Positions 7,752-16,015 of a DNA stretch of 64,000 nucleotides are shown piece after piece (within the stretch, counting starts at the first letter, position 1; each line of letters opens with the position of its first letter). The notes below the pieces were generated by a model. The model made no database searches. It was given only the letters and a program-made list of their open reading frames with translations, and had not been told where the DNA came from. Source of the stretch: an uncultured Caryophanales bacterium (GTDB taxonomy: Bacteria > Bacillota_I > Bacilli_A > RF39 > UBA660). The DNA is taken from assembly GCA_947564265.1 (NCBI GenBank), contig CANOBK010000005.1, positions 1 to 64,000 on the forward strand, read 5' to 3'. The position numbers were made by a program, and so were the translations under genes.

Positions 7752-8450
7752 ATGGACGGGAGATTATTAATTCTATGCGATGAATTACCTAAAGATTATG
7801 AAAGATACAGTGTGAAAGATGTATACTATTTAAGAAGTGAGATAATTGATCCTGATGATAATCCTGATCAATTATTTGTCTGCTGGGATGCTATTATTCC
7901 ACAGGATCGTTCCTTTATTGAAGGTTGTATGCATTATGCTACGACCTATGAACAAATGCCAGTAGATTTTAGATTAAGAGAAACTGGTAAAATTGATGGG
8001 AAGCATGGAAATATTAAGGGAAGCATTCAAGAGGATAGTTATATTCATGCCTACGATCGTAATATTGCATTAATTCGTTCTGCTGTTCAAAAAGGGGAAG
8101 ATGCGAGTGGAGAGGCTATGGATTTGGCAGTACAATATCCAATGCAAGCAACGCAACAATTTTTAGAAGATTTTTCTTCTATGTTAAACCGTAACGGCAT
8201 AGTAAGAGTACTAGCTACGCATAAACATGATGTTGATAACAAAGTTGTACAATATCGTAATGCCCTTTTAGAGGCATGGCAAAATCAGGATAGATTTATG
8301 AGAGAGAATGCATCATATGTTAAATTATTGAATCCAATGGTTTATGAAGATTTTGGTCAAGTATATGTTCGAGCTTTAGATGAAATAATGAAGATATATT
8401 CTTTGCCAATATTTGGAGAAGAACAGAGTGAAGAGAGAAGATACGTTTAA
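7752..8450 (+). CDS. Hypothetical protein, 232 aa
   Basis: I do not recognise this protein. It is soluble, acidic and has no signal peptide or membrane segment. The N-terminal half contains the run VCWDAIIPQDRSFIEGCMHYATTYEQ and the C-terminal half looks helical (QATQQFLEDFSSMLNRNGIVRVLATHKHD). ATG 7752 is preceded by GAGGGGG at a normal distance. It has its own promoter and its stop codon lies inside the terminator hairpin at 8438-8465, so it is a single-gene unit. Confidence 0.78.
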   Translation: MDGRLLILCDELPKDYERYSVKDVYYLRSEIIDPDDNPDQLFVCWDAIIPQDRSFIEGCMHYATTYEQMPVDFRLRETGKIDGKHGNIKGSIQEDSYIHAYDRNIALIRSAVQKGEDASGEAMDLAVQYPMQATQQFLEDFSSMLNRNGIVRVLATHKHDVDNKVVQYRNALLEAWQNQDRFMRENASYVKLLNPMVYEDFGQVYVRALDEIMKIYSLPIFGEEQSEERRYV

Positions 8451-8465
8451 TCGTATCTTTTTTAT
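8438..8465 (+). terminator. Terminator overlapping the stop codon of the 232-aa gene
   Basis: 7-bp stem AGATACG / CGTATCT, 6-base loop TTTAAT that contains the stop codon, then a T-rich tail. Confidence 0.8.
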
Positions 8466-8556
8466 GTTATAATTATTAATAATGATACTAATGAATACCA
8501 AAATCGAATTTGCGGAGAAATATAAAAACTAATTAGTAATAGAAAGGAAGTGCAAA

Positions 8557-9012
8557 ATGAAAGAACTAGGATTTTTTATGGATCATGAAGGAAATATACT
8601 TTACTATGGAGAGTGGAAAGAGCAATATGATAAGAACAATCGACATCAAATCCACAGCTCAAGTTTTGAAGATGAAATTGAAACAGATGAATTATTCCAA
8701 AGATTAAATTTGCAATATAATAAAGAAATGGGTCTATTTGGAAAAGCAATCGCATTTGCATTACAAGGAATGGTTCTCATGCAAAATTTAACCAGTCAAG
8801 GAGAAAATAAAGCCATTATGCATGTACCACAACAATTAACAGAATTTCAAAAAAAGAGTTTTACGGATTTATACCCTATCCTTTCTTCTTTCGATACAGT
8901 AACTACTGTAATACCGAAATCTATCTATATAAATGAAGAGGATAAAATAGGGGATATAGACACCTATTATGAGATGCAAGGAATTTCTAAAGAAAAGGGA
9001 AAATCAAAATAA
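8557..9012 (+). CDS. Hypothetical protein, 151 aa
   Basis: No family is recognised. The protein starts MKELGFFMDHEGNILYYGEW, soluble-looking, with a central hydrophobic helix (GKAIAFALQGMVLMQNL, about residues 68-84) and a C-terminal part with hydrophobic strands ending in a Lys-rich tail. GAAAGGAAG is 6-8 bases before the ATG. An extended -10 (TGT-TATAAT at 8465-8473) lies about 85 bases upstream, giving a leader in which I see no further structure. Confidence 0.72.
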   Translation: MKELGFFMDHEGNILYYGEWKEQYDKNNRHQIHSSSFEDEIETDELFQRLNLQYNKEMGLFGKAIAFALQGMVLMQNLTSQGENKAIMHVPQQLTEFQKKSFTDLYPILSSFDTVTTVIPKSIYINEEDKIGDIDTYYEMQGISKEKGKSK

Positions 9013-9074
9013 AAAAACTATTACTTTATAAAAATAATAGATAATATATTTTTAATATAAGAAGGAGAAATTAT

Positions 9075-9482
9075 ATGAAAACAGATCATCCTTATGTTGG
9101 AGTAGATGGGATTATTAGAAATGAAAAGGGAGAAATATTATTAATGCACCGAACCGCTGGTGCTTATAACGGATATTGGGGATTAATCGCAGGCGCTATA
9201 GAATGGGGAGAAGAAGTAGAGGATGCCTTAAAAAGAGAAGCTATGGAAGAGATTGGAGTAGAGCTTGGTAATATCAAATTTACTGGCAGATACTATGATA
9301 AAATTGGTCGTCATCCAACAAAAACATTTATATGTTTACCACATACTTGTGAGATTGTTAGTGGTACGCCATCTCCTGTTAGTGAATGTGATGAGGTAAA
9401 GTGGTTCAAGCCTGAAGAAATCAAGGAAATGGACTTAGCTTATGATCATAAACAAATGCTAGAAGATCTAAACTTAATTTAA
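9075..9482 (+). CDS. Nudix hydrolase, 135 aa
   Basis: A compact Nudix enzyme that hydrolyses a nucleoside diphosphate linked to another moiety. The Nudix box GAIEWGEEVEDALKREAMEE followed by IGV matches GX5EX7REUXEEXGU in full, so the magnesium-binding glutamates are intact. The context before the box (LLMHRTAGAYNGYWGLIAG) is MutT-like. AAGGAG is well placed before ATG 9075. The gene converges on the next one and shares a bidirectional terminator. The substrate is not predictable. Confidence 0.88.
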   Translation: MKTDHPYVGVDGIIRNEKGEILLMHRTAGAYNGYWGLIAGAIEWGEEVEDALKREAMEEIGVELGNIKFTGRYYDKIGRHPTKTFICLPHTCEIVSGTPSPVSECDEVKWFKPEEIKEMDLAYDHKQMLEDLNLI

Positions 9483-9489
9483 TAAGACG

Positions 9490-9516
9490 AAAAAGCCCTT
9501 TTATAGAGCTTTTTTT
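9490..9516. terminator. Bidirectional terminator between converging genes
   Basis: AAAAAGC / GCTTTTT arms with T runs on both strands, between the Nudix gene (+) and the 431-aa gene (-), whose stop codon lies in the loop. Confidence 0.6.
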
Positions 9517-10796
9517 GATAGCATTTTTTGGTTTTTTTCTAAGCAATCTTTGAATTCTCTTCCAAAAAAGTTAAACTCCATTGGTTGTAATGTTTGTAAT
9601 CCAGCATCAAAAGCAACCGTTTGAATAGCCTCTCTCATATCAGAAGCCTCGGTTCTAGAAATCACTACAGCTCTATATATTTTATAATATTTTTTCTTTT
9701 CCATACATAGATTATGATTAAAATCTAAAACATACCATTTTCCATCCATCAAAAGTTCTACCCAAGAATGATAAAAATATTCCTTATCGTTTGAAGAAAT
9801 CTTTCCACCTACGATATAAAGAACATCCTTTTTATTAGCAGATAGAATCATAGCCAAGCGTTGAGAATTCTCATGACAATGTTCATATCTTTCGTTAGAA
9901 TGAAGTGTCTCTACCTCAGGTGCTTCAGGAATAAAAAAGTCAGAAATACAACTAAATTTTGTTCTTTGTACTTGATAAACTGGTAAGCCATTTCTTACAG
10001 AAATAGGAGATTGTTCTGTGAGTGTAAATTCATCTATCATTTCTCTCAAAGAGTCGTATTTTGTATCATCATAATCTTTATCTAAAAAAAACATATTATC
10101 ACAATGGTGACCAAATAAAGTATAATTTCTATAATTAAATCCATTAGAATCAAATTTTTTATTAAGAAATTCAAATTCTTTAAATTGAGACAATTCTTTT
10201 AACATCTCATTCGGAAATAGTAGCAGGGGATAAAGGAGTGAAGGCTCCTGAATTCTTTCTAGGACATACCAAAGACAATACAAATTATAATTGTCCATAT
10301 TACTTATTTCTTGAAAGTGAAATAATTGATAATAATCATCTTTTGCCATTACCAAATTTCTATTATAATCAATTACTTTTTGTTGATTATGATCTAAAAA
10401 AGTAATAATAGGGGAAAAGGCTTGTAGTGAGGATTTCCCAATTACAACGTGGGGATCTATTAGATCGATATGTTTAGAACATGCCAACTTTAGAGTACGT
10501 AATAGGGAATGTTTACGACGTTCTTCTTTATTTTCCAAGATTTCCAAATCATATTTTTGTAAATCCCAATCTGATAAAACTTCAAATGGATATTTTTTAT
10601 GATGATAAGAAAAAATATAATGCCCTAATTTTGGATATACCTTAGTAAAAAGAGGTGTAATAAAAGAAATAGTGATAAATATTCTTTCTCTTTTAGGTAA
10701 ATCAGTGAATAACAATAAATTAAGCAAATCATCATCTAATGGTTCTACAGGAGATATATTGTTTATTAACATTTCCAAGATAGAATATATTTCCAT
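9501..10796 (-). CDS. Large protein with C-terminal transglutaminase/papain-like triad
   Basis: The 431-aa protein has an unrecognised, helical N-terminal two thirds and a C-terminal segment that looks like a cysteine-protease/transglutaminase fold. The run RYEHCHENSQRLAMIL offers the nucleophilic Cys at the head of a helix, YFYHSWVELLMDGKWYVLDFNHN gives the His and the Asp in the correct order (Cys-His-Asp). Residue numbers are roughly Cys 308, His 343 and Asp 356. There is no signal peptide, so it should act in the cytoplasm. The ribosome site is a G7 run. The only other minus-strand genes in the window are the GH3, kinase-like and clpP genes. The fold assignment is inference. Confidence 0.7.
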   Translation of the reverse strand: MEIYSILEMLINNISPVEPLDDDLLNLLLFTDLPKRERIFITISFITPLFTKVYPKLGHYIFSYHHKKYPFEVLSDWDLQKYDLEILENKEERRKHSLLRTLKLACSKHIDLIDPHVVIGKSSLQAFSPIITFLDHNQQKVIDYNRNLVMAKDDYYQLFHFQEISNMDNYNLYCLWYVLERIQEPSLLYPLLLFPNEMLKELSQFKEFEFLNKKFDSNGFNYRNYTLFGHHCDNMFFLDKDYDDTKYDSLREMIDEFTLTEQSPISVRNGLPVYQVQRTKFSCISDFFIPEAPEVETLHSNERYEHCHENSQRLAMILSANKKDVLYIVGGKISSNDKEYFYHSWVELLMDGKWYVLDFNHNLCMEKKKYYKIYRAVVISRTEASDMREAIQTVAFDAGLQTLQPMEFNFFGREFKDCLEKNQKMLSKKAL

Positions 10797-10824
10797 AATT
10801 ACTCCCCCCCTTTTTTTGTGCTTT

Positions 10825-10853
10825 ATAATACTATTTTAAGTTAAAAAAGTCAA
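10825..10853 (-). promoter_or_regulatory. Promoter of the 431-aa gene
   Basis: On the minus strand: TTGACT (10853-10848), 17-base spacer, TATTAT (10830-10825), about 28 bases before the start codon. Confidence 0.65.
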
Positions 10854-10902
10854 GGAAATAAGTACTTTAACGAGTCAAAATCTAGGAATTAGTACTAATT
10901 TA

Positions 10903-10931
10903 TTTACAAAGAAAAATAGTTATAGTATGAT
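10903..10931 (+). promoter_or_regulatory. Promoter of the 325-aa gene
   Basis: TTTACA (10903-10908), 17-base spacer, TATGAT (10926-10931). It is divergent from the minus-strand promoter 50 bases away. Confidence 0.65.
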
Positions 10932-10961
10932 AAAATAAATATTTATCAAACGGGGGATTTT

Positions 10962-11939
10962 ATGGAAACAATAAGGGTGAAAGATTATGTTGATTATTTA
11001 GAAATGGCTTTATATCTAAAGATTAATACTCAAATCAAGTCAATTGGTATTGGTGAAGATGAAATTGAAAAATGTTTAGAGTTCACTTCTGATCATAATG
11101 GAATATGCTTAACGAAAGAGCAACTGGATGAACGAGTTTTAAATACATTGCCACTACTAATGAGTAAACTAAAAGATGGTACTTTTGATTATCAATGGAC
11201 AATTCATGACTTTTACTATGATTATGAAATGTTAATGCGTGAACCAAGACTAAAAGATATTTATAAGAAATATTTAAGACTTCAAAAGATAAAAATGGCA
11301 GGAACAAACAATCCTATCTATTTTGATATTGTACGACTTGCTATCCGTGATAAAAATTATGTTCCATATACACATGAGTTGATAAAAGAAGGATTATATG
11401 ATCCAAATCAATGGGATGATTTTGTTTCACCAAATCCTTTCTATCGTCTTTTTACATATGGTCATCCAAATATCGATAGTGAAGAAATGGCAAATACAGT
11501 ATTACTAGATGAAAGAACTGATTATAATTGTTTACTGAATGGTAGCGATTGCATAGATTGGTGGATACGTAAAACAGGAAACCACTGTAAAAATGGAGAA
11601 TCTCTTCCATCAGAATTCTTTTTACTAGAAAGAGTATTGAAAGAAAAAGATGTAAGTATTATAGATGGAAAACGTCATAATGATGCACATTATAGTTATG
11701 ATATGCTGGGTCATATCAATGAATTAGTTGGATTAGATTGTTATGGTACCAACGAAAATATCAAAAATTTTCTTGATTATATGGTTAGTGACGAATATAT
11801 TCAAAAACAAGTAGCCGTCTCTAGATATCCTAGTTTATATAGAGATGATTCTATAGATATTTATTGTGATTATATAAATAAAAAAAGAGGATCAAATATT
11901 GATAAATTAGATAAACTAAAGCAATTGAAATTATTTTAA
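10962..11939 (+). CDS. Hypothetical protein, 325 aa
   Basis: Not recognised. Soluble and acidic, with many aromatic residues (Tyr-rich), several Asp/His/Tyr clusters such as NHCKNGESLPSEFF and KRHNDAHYSYDMLGH, and a Lys-rich C-terminus. No signal peptide, no membrane segment. ATG 10962 has GGGGG at 10951-10955. It is transcribed alone from its own promoter and ends at a short hairpin (11999-12023). A catalytic role is possible from the His/Asp clusters but I cannot name a family. Confidence 0.75.
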   Translation: METIRVKDYVDYLEMALYLKINTQIKSIGIGEDEIEKCLEFTSDHNGICLTKEQLDERVLNTLPLLMSKLKDGTFDYQWTIHDFYYDYEMLMREPRLKDIYKKYLRLQKIKMAGTNNPIYFDIVRLAIRDKNYVPYTHELIKEGLYDPNQWDDFVSPNPFYRLFTYGHPNIDSEEMANTVLLDERTDYNCLLNGSDCIDWWIRKTGNHCKNGESLPSEFFLLERVLKEKDVSIIDGKRHNDAHYSYDMLGHINELVGLDCYGTNENIKNFLDYMVSDEYIQKQVAVSRYPSLYRDDSIDIYCDYINKKRGSNIDKLDKLKQLKLF

Positions 11940-11998
11940 ACGATAGAATAAATAATAGATATATCAGATTTAATAAAAATTATGTTAGATATAAAAGG

Positions 11999-12023
11999 AG
12001 CAATTTAAAAGTTGCTTTTTTTA
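11999..12023 (+). terminator. Short terminator hairpin
   Basis: AGCAATTT pairs with AGTTGCT through a G-T pair, with a small loop, followed by T7. Confidence 0.6.
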
Positions 12024-12066
12024 TAGTATAATAATAGATAGAAATTAATAAAAGGAGAGGATAAAT

Positions 12067-12387
12067 ATGGAAAAGCAAACAGCAGGTAGAGATAATCTAG
12101 GTAATTTAGCTCCAAAATTTGCAGAATTAAATGATGATGTATTATTTGGTAGTGTATGGAGTAGAGAGGATAAATTATCATTAAGAGATAGAAGCATGAT
12201 TACCATATCAGCACTTATGGCACAAGGATTATTTCCACAATTGAAATCACACTTTATTTTAGGAAAAAAGCATGGAATTACAAAGGAAGAAGCAGTAGAA
12301 ATCGTAACACAACTAGCATTCTATTCGGGATGGCCGAAAGCATGGAGTGCATTTGATCTGATCAAGGAGGTTTATGGTGATGAATAA
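12067..12387 (+). CDS. Carboxymuconolactone decarboxylase-family protein
   Basis: The 106-aa protein fits the CMD/AhpD-like family: helical, with SLRDRSMITISALMAQGLFPQLKSHFILGKKHGITKEEAVEIVTQLAFYSGWPKAWSAFDLIKEV. The CxxC pair of AhpD-type peroxidases is absent, so it belongs to the non-redox branch. AGGAGAGG precedes the ATG. TATAAT at 12027-12032 with TTTAAA 17 bases earlier may be the promoter. The stop codon overlaps the next start. CMD proteins are often encoded beside, or fused to, a cupin, as here. Confidence 0.87.
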   Translation: MEKQTAGRDNLGNLAPKFAELNDDVLFGSVWSREDKLSLRDRSMITISALMAQGLFPQLKSHFILGKKHGITKEEAVEIVTQLAFYSGWPKAWSAFDLIKEVYGDE

Positions 12388-12811
12388 GCAAGAATTTGAA
12401 AAGCAAAATATATTTGGTTTAGGAGAACCTAATGATGCCTACAAACAATATTTTATTGGAAATAGTTATTTGAATCCACTTACTGATCTAAATAAAACAA
12501 GCCTATTTTTAGCAAATGTTACCTTTGAACCAGGATGTAGAAATAATTGGCACATTCATCATGCAAGTAGTGGAGGAGGTCAAATCCTTGTTTGTACTGC
12601 AGGAAGCGGTTGGTATCAAGAAGAAGGAAAGAAAGCACAATCACTGAAACCAGGAGATGTAGTGACAATACCAGCAAATGTCAAACACTGGCATGGTGCG
12701 AAGAAAGATTCATGGTTTAGTCATATCGCTATTGAAGTTCCTGGAGAAGATGCAAAAACTGAATGGTGTGAACCAGTAAGTAATGAAGAATATGATAGGT
12801 TAGAGAGGTAG
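12380..12811 (+). CDS. Cupin-domain protein, 143 aa
   Basis: Small single-domain cupin. Motif 1 is FEPGCRNNWHIHHASSGGGQILVC with the metal-binding His pair, and motif 2 is LKPGDVVTIPANVKHWHGA with the second His. AAGGAGG at 12364-12370 gives a 9-base spacing to ATG 12380; the in-frame ATG at 12374 would be too close, so 12380 is preferred. It overlaps the CMD gene by 8 bases and is followed after 2 bases by the SGNH gene. The pair may act on a small hydroxy- or lactone-type compound. A degraded copy of bases 12621-12658 occurs at 13492-13528. Confidence 0.88.
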   Translation: MNKQEFEKQNIFGLGEPNDAYKQYFIGNSYLNPLTDLNKTSLFLANVTFEPGCRNNWHIHHASSGGGQILVCTAGSGWYQEEGKKAQSLKPGDVVTIPANVKHWHGAKKDSWFSHIAIEVPGEDAKTEWCEPVSNEEYDRLER

Positions 12812-12813
12812 TT

Positions 12814-13473
12814 ATGGACCAAATAAGAATATTATGTTACGGAGATTCCAATACATGGGGATATGTTTCTGGTAGTAATCACGAAAGATATGGAAATCAA
12901 GAAAGATGGACAAAAATACTATCAGAGTTACTAGGAAATGAATTTGAAGTAATAGAAGAAGGTTTAAATAGTAGAACACTAATTTCTAATGATACAAGAC
13001 CAGGTAAGGAAGGCAAAAATGGATATGAATATTTAATACCTTGTTTGGATACACATGATCCAATTGATTTAGTTATATTAATGTTGGGTACTAACGAATT
13101 AAAAAGTACATATAATAAAACTTCTATTGAAATAGGAAAGTTATTAGAAGAATACTTTGTAAAAGTAATATTAAATAGAAAATCGCAAATAAAGGATAAT
13201 TATCCTAGATTATTGTTAATAACTCCTCCATTAGTAAATGAAGATACAGACTATTGTAAAGCCAATAATAAATATTTAGGTGCAACACAAAAATCCAAAG
13301 AATTGAATAATATTTATAAAGATATTGCCGAAAAATACAATTGTTATTTCTTAAGTAATAACGAATTATTAACTGGAGTAGACGGAGTTCATTTAACAGA
13401 AGATAGCCATAGGAAACTTGCAGAATTATTAAATGCTAAAATTAAAGATATTTTTAAAAACAGGGTTTTATAA
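12814..13473 (+). CDS. SGNH/GDSL-family hydrolase, 219 aa
   Basis: Cytoplasmic esterase of the SGNH superfamily. Block I is CYGDSNTWGY with the nucleophile Ser12, followed by EGLNSRT (block II Gly), MLGTNELK (block III Asn) and DGVHLTEDSH near the C-terminus (block V Asp-x-x-His). All four catalytic blocks are intact. The close relatives are arylesterase/acetylhydrolase-type enzymes that remove acyl groups from small substrates or sugars. It starts 2 bases after the cupin stop codon, so it sits in the same operon. A fragment like the cupin gene lies directly behind it, which suggests the SGNH gene was inserted into or beside a duplicated cupin. Confidence 0.88.
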   Translation: MDQIRILCYGDSNTWGYVSGSNHERYGNQERWTKILSELLGNEFEVIEEGLNSRTLISNDTRPGKEGKNGYEYLIPCLDTHDPIDLVILMLGTNELKSTYNKTSIEIGKLLEEYFVKVILNRKSQIKDNYPRLLLITPPLVNEDTDYCKANNKYLGATQKSKELNNIYKDIAEKYNCYFLSNNELLTGVDGVHLTEDSHRKLAELLNAKIKDIFKNRVL

Positions 13474-13491
13474 ATTCCAGCCCCTATTAGG

Positions 13492-13528
13492 AAGAAGGAA
13501 GAAAGCCCAATCACTAAAATCAGGAAAT
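13492..13528 (+). pseudogene. Degraded copy of an internal cupin segment
   Basis: AAGAAGGAA-GAAAGCCCAA and the following bases match cupin positions 12621-12658 with one deleted base and a handful of substitutions, destroying the frame. It is a partial duplication behind the SGNH gene. Confidence 0.75.
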
Positions 13529-13530
13529 TC

Positions 13531-13668
13531 CATGGGGATTTGAAGATTAACGATGATGAATCAAAAAAATTAGAGTGGTTCCATATAGAAAAAATTCCTA
13601 AGAATCTATCTCCTGTGACTGAGAGATTTATAGATAAAATAAAAGAATATTTTAGTAATAGAAAATAA
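13531..13668 (+). pseudogene. C-terminal fragment of a Nudix hydrolase
   Basis: An open frame of 45 codons ends at TAA 13666-13668 and reads like the end of a Nudix enzyme: INDDESKKLEWFHIEKIPKN then LSPVTERFIDKIKEYF, matching the usual W/F-F-x-x-x-E-L-P-x-N-L-S-P tail. There is no Nudix box, no start with a ribosome site, and the upstream bases are the cupin fragment. It is a relic of a third Nudix gene in this block. Confidence 0.7.
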
Positions 13669-13685
13669 GACTATATAGGAAAGAA

Positions 13686-14657
13686 ATGGTCAGTATGAAA
13701 AAAAGTAAAATAAAACTTGGTGTAATAAGATGGGATGCTTGGGTTGGAAATCTAAATCCGGTTGGACTTGAAGTGGAAAAATGTTTAACACCTAAAAAAT
13801 ATCATAATCGGTTACCATTTTATGCATCTGTAAAGGAAGATAATGTTCAAATTAGATGTAATTCAAAAAAAATAGTTATGCAAGAAATTGACTATGCTAG
13901 TAAATATGGAATCGATTATTTTGCTTTTTGTTGGTATCCTTTTAATTCTGGACTGGATACAGCTAGAAACTTATTTCTAGAAATAGAACAGTCAAAAATA
14001 AATTGGTGTTTAATTATTGGTACGAATCCACTCAATAAAAATGATGCATTATGGTTAATTGATCAATTCTCAAAGGAGAACTACCTGAAAATCAATAATA
14101 GACCTGTTATTTATATTTTTAACATTAATAAAGATTTATTAGATATTGTTAATTATATTCGAAAAAGCTGCAAAGATTATAATCCCTATTTTGTCGGAAT
14201 GGTTTGGAATGGAAATCAAGCGAAATTAATGAGTGGTTTATTCAAATTGGATGCGATTACACAATACTGTACTCCGGGAGAGAATCATATTAGTTATAAA
14301 GAAATAAGCAATTTAGAAATCTCAAAGTGGTATGAGTATCGCACTATAAATAAGGTTGTTCCATGGGTTACAACAGGTTGGGATAAAAGACCAAGATATG
14401 ATTCTCCTGTATCTTGGGAAAATTGTGAAAATTTTGATACGCAATACATTCAGCAACCTACATTAATTGAATTAAAAAATACATTAGAGAAAGCAATTCA
14501 ATTTCAAGAAAAAAATGGAGAGGAACTGATATTGTTATATGCGTGGAACGAATTTGATGAAGGTGGATTCATTGAGCCGACAAAGACAGAAAATGGCTTA
14601 ATCAATACGGATAAGCTACAAGCTATTAAAGAGGTAATAGATCATCATAATATATGA
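13686..14657 (+). CDS. WbsX-like / GH99-like polysaccharide protein
   Basis: The 323-aa protein resembles the WbsX / glycosyl hydrolase family 99-like domain found in surface-polysaccharide clusters. Diagnostic stretches are the N-terminal GVIRWDAWVGN, the YGIDYFAFCWYPF barrel strand, NNRPVIYIFN, VPWVTTGWDKRPRY and the C-terminal LLYAWNEFDEGGFIEP that holds the conserved acidic residues. It has no signal peptide. ATG 13686 follows AGGAAAG; ATG 13695 is an alternative. No other capsule genes are nearby, so its substrate is unknown. The SDR gene behind it may share its transcript. Confidence 0.78.
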   Translation: MVSMKKSKIKLGVIRWDAWVGNLNPVGLEVEKCLTPKKYHNRLPFYASVKEDNVQIRCNSKKIVMQEIDYASKYGIDYFAFCWYPFNSGLDTARNLFLEIEQSKINWCLIIGTNPLNKNDALWLIDQFSKENYLKINNRPVIYIFNINKDLLDIVNYIRKSCKDYNPYFVGMVWNGNQAKLMSGLFKLDAITQYCTPGENHISYKEISNLEISKWYEYRTINKVVPWVTTGWDKRPRYDSPVSWENCENFDTQYIQQPTLIELKNTLEKAIQFQEKNGEELILLYAWNEFDEGGFIEPTKTENGLINTDKLQAIKEVIDHHNI

Positions 14658-14719
14658 GAAGTATGATATACTATAGAAAATACGATTGTTAAGTAATATA
14701 AGTAAATAGGAGGTTATTT

Positions 14720-15979
14720 ATGAAGAAAAGAGTGTTAGTAACTGGAGCTTCTAGAGGAATTGGAAGAGCGATTGCTTGTAAGTTTCTACAAGAAGGATAT
14801 ATTGTTTATGGAACTTTTCATGAAAGTGAAGATAAAATCAATGAACTAATCCAAGAATATGGATCAGAAAACGTGAAAAAGCTAGGTCCTTATAATTTTA
14901 AAAAAATTGAGGATAGTTATAAACTAGTAAAAGATATTGCGGGGATTGAATTTGATAGTATCGTTTTAAATGCTGGGACCTTCTCAGAAAACGATGATTT
15001 TGTGAACTTTGACTTGGATGAATTTAATGAGGTTATGAACTGTAACTTTTATTCACAACTAATCATTGCGACTTCCCTTCAAAGTTATATTAAAAATGGT
15101 GGAAATATTGTTTTAATGTCTAGTAATGATGCCTATAGTGGAGCATTTGGTAGTATGTCCTATAGTATCAGTAAGAGTGCTGTTGTTAGTTTAATGAAAT
15201 GTCTTTGTGTCAATTTTGGTAGGAGGCATATTCGAGTAAATTCAATCTCTCCTGGAGCAATTAATACAGATATGAATACACCAGAACAGGAATTTGAAGC
15301 ACCTTTATGGACCCCGATTGAAAGAATTGCGCAACCGTATGAAGTAGCGAATGTAGTTTATTTCCTATCTTCTTCCGAATCAAGCTTTATCAATGGAGAA
15401 AATATTACGATTGATGGTGGGTACGGAAATATAAGTATCTTATTAAAAGATGAAATCGAGAGAGCTAGAAAAGTGGTAGGATATGATTGGTTAAATGAGA
15501 GAATGAGCAGTTTAAATGAAGGGGATAAAGTTTACTGTTTAGATACAGTACCTGATTATGGATGGATAGAAAACCCACAAGAAGAAACGTATGTAGAAGA
15601 ACATATTCGTGCCCTAGAAAGAGGAGTCAACGTATATAGAGTGATTATGGCCTCAAAACAGAAAAAGACAAAAGTGTTACAAAATGATTTGATTAAGAAA
15701 ACATTAGAATCTTCAAAACAAGCAAAATATATAGGAATTGTTAAAGAAGAGGATGTAAAAAAATATAATAGAAATGATTATTTTAAAATCGGAAAAGGAT
15801 TTGAAATTTTTATCTTAAAAGATGGAACAAAACAATTATTTATCGATTCCTTTAGTGATGAAAATTCTATGGGATATGTGATAGAAAATGAAATTATGAT
15901 AGATTCACTACTAGAGGTATTTGAAAATATCTATAAGAATATTGAAGATAAAAAGATAGGAACTTACCATGTTGAATAA
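14720..15979 (+). CDS. SDR oxidoreductase fused to an unknown C-terminal domain
   Basis: Residues 1 to about 238 form a classical short-chain dehydrogenase: TGASRGIGRA (residues 8-17) binds NAD(P), LNAG, the catalytic Ser of MSSND, YSISK (Tyr and Lys), and INGENITIDGGYG at the end of the domain. Normal SDRs stop there. This one continues for about 180 residues with NEGDKVYCLDTVPDYGW, EEHIRALERGVNVYRVIM, GIVKEEDV and KQLFIDSF, an alternating beta/alpha pattern like ligand-sensing or PLD-like regulatory domains. No catalytic motif is visible in it. GGAGG lies 6 bases upstream. A 296-aa unknown gene follows 36 bp later and may be a partner. Confidence 0.85.
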   Translation: MKKRVLVTGASRGIGRAIACKFLQEGYIVYGTFHESEDKINELIQEYGSENVKKLGPYNFKKIEDSYKLVKDIAGIEFDSIVLNAGTFSENDDFVNFDLDEFNEVMNCNFYSQLIIATSLQSYIKNGGNIVLMSSNDAYSGAFGSMSYSISKSAVVSLMKCLCVNFGRRHIRVNSISPGAINTDMNTPEQEFEAPLWTPIERIAQPYEVANVVYFLSSSESSFINGENITIDGGYGNISILLKDEIERARKVVGYDWLNERMSSLNEGDKVYCLDTVPDYGWIENPQEETYVEEHIRALERGVNVYRVIMASKQKKTKVLQNDLIKKTLESSKQAKYIGIVKEEDVKKYNRNDYFKIGKGFEIFILKDGTKQLFIDSFSDENSMGYVIENEIMIDSLLEVFENIYKNIEDKKIGTYHVE

Positions 15980-16015
15980 ACCAATATTGATAGAGATTAA
16001 GAAGAGGTGAAAAGT

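Noticed and set aside
9489..9517. Reading the A/T-rich arms as a promoter
   Set aside because: The region is the shared end of two converging genes and forms a hairpin with T runs on both strands, which fits a terminator better.
10801..10820. C7 followed by T7 run near the minus-strand 431-aa gene start, possible phase-variation tract
   Set aside because: The C run is upstream of the start codon and is read as G7 on the minus strand, where it serves as the ribosome site. It could affect translation by slippage but there is no sign of alternative frames.
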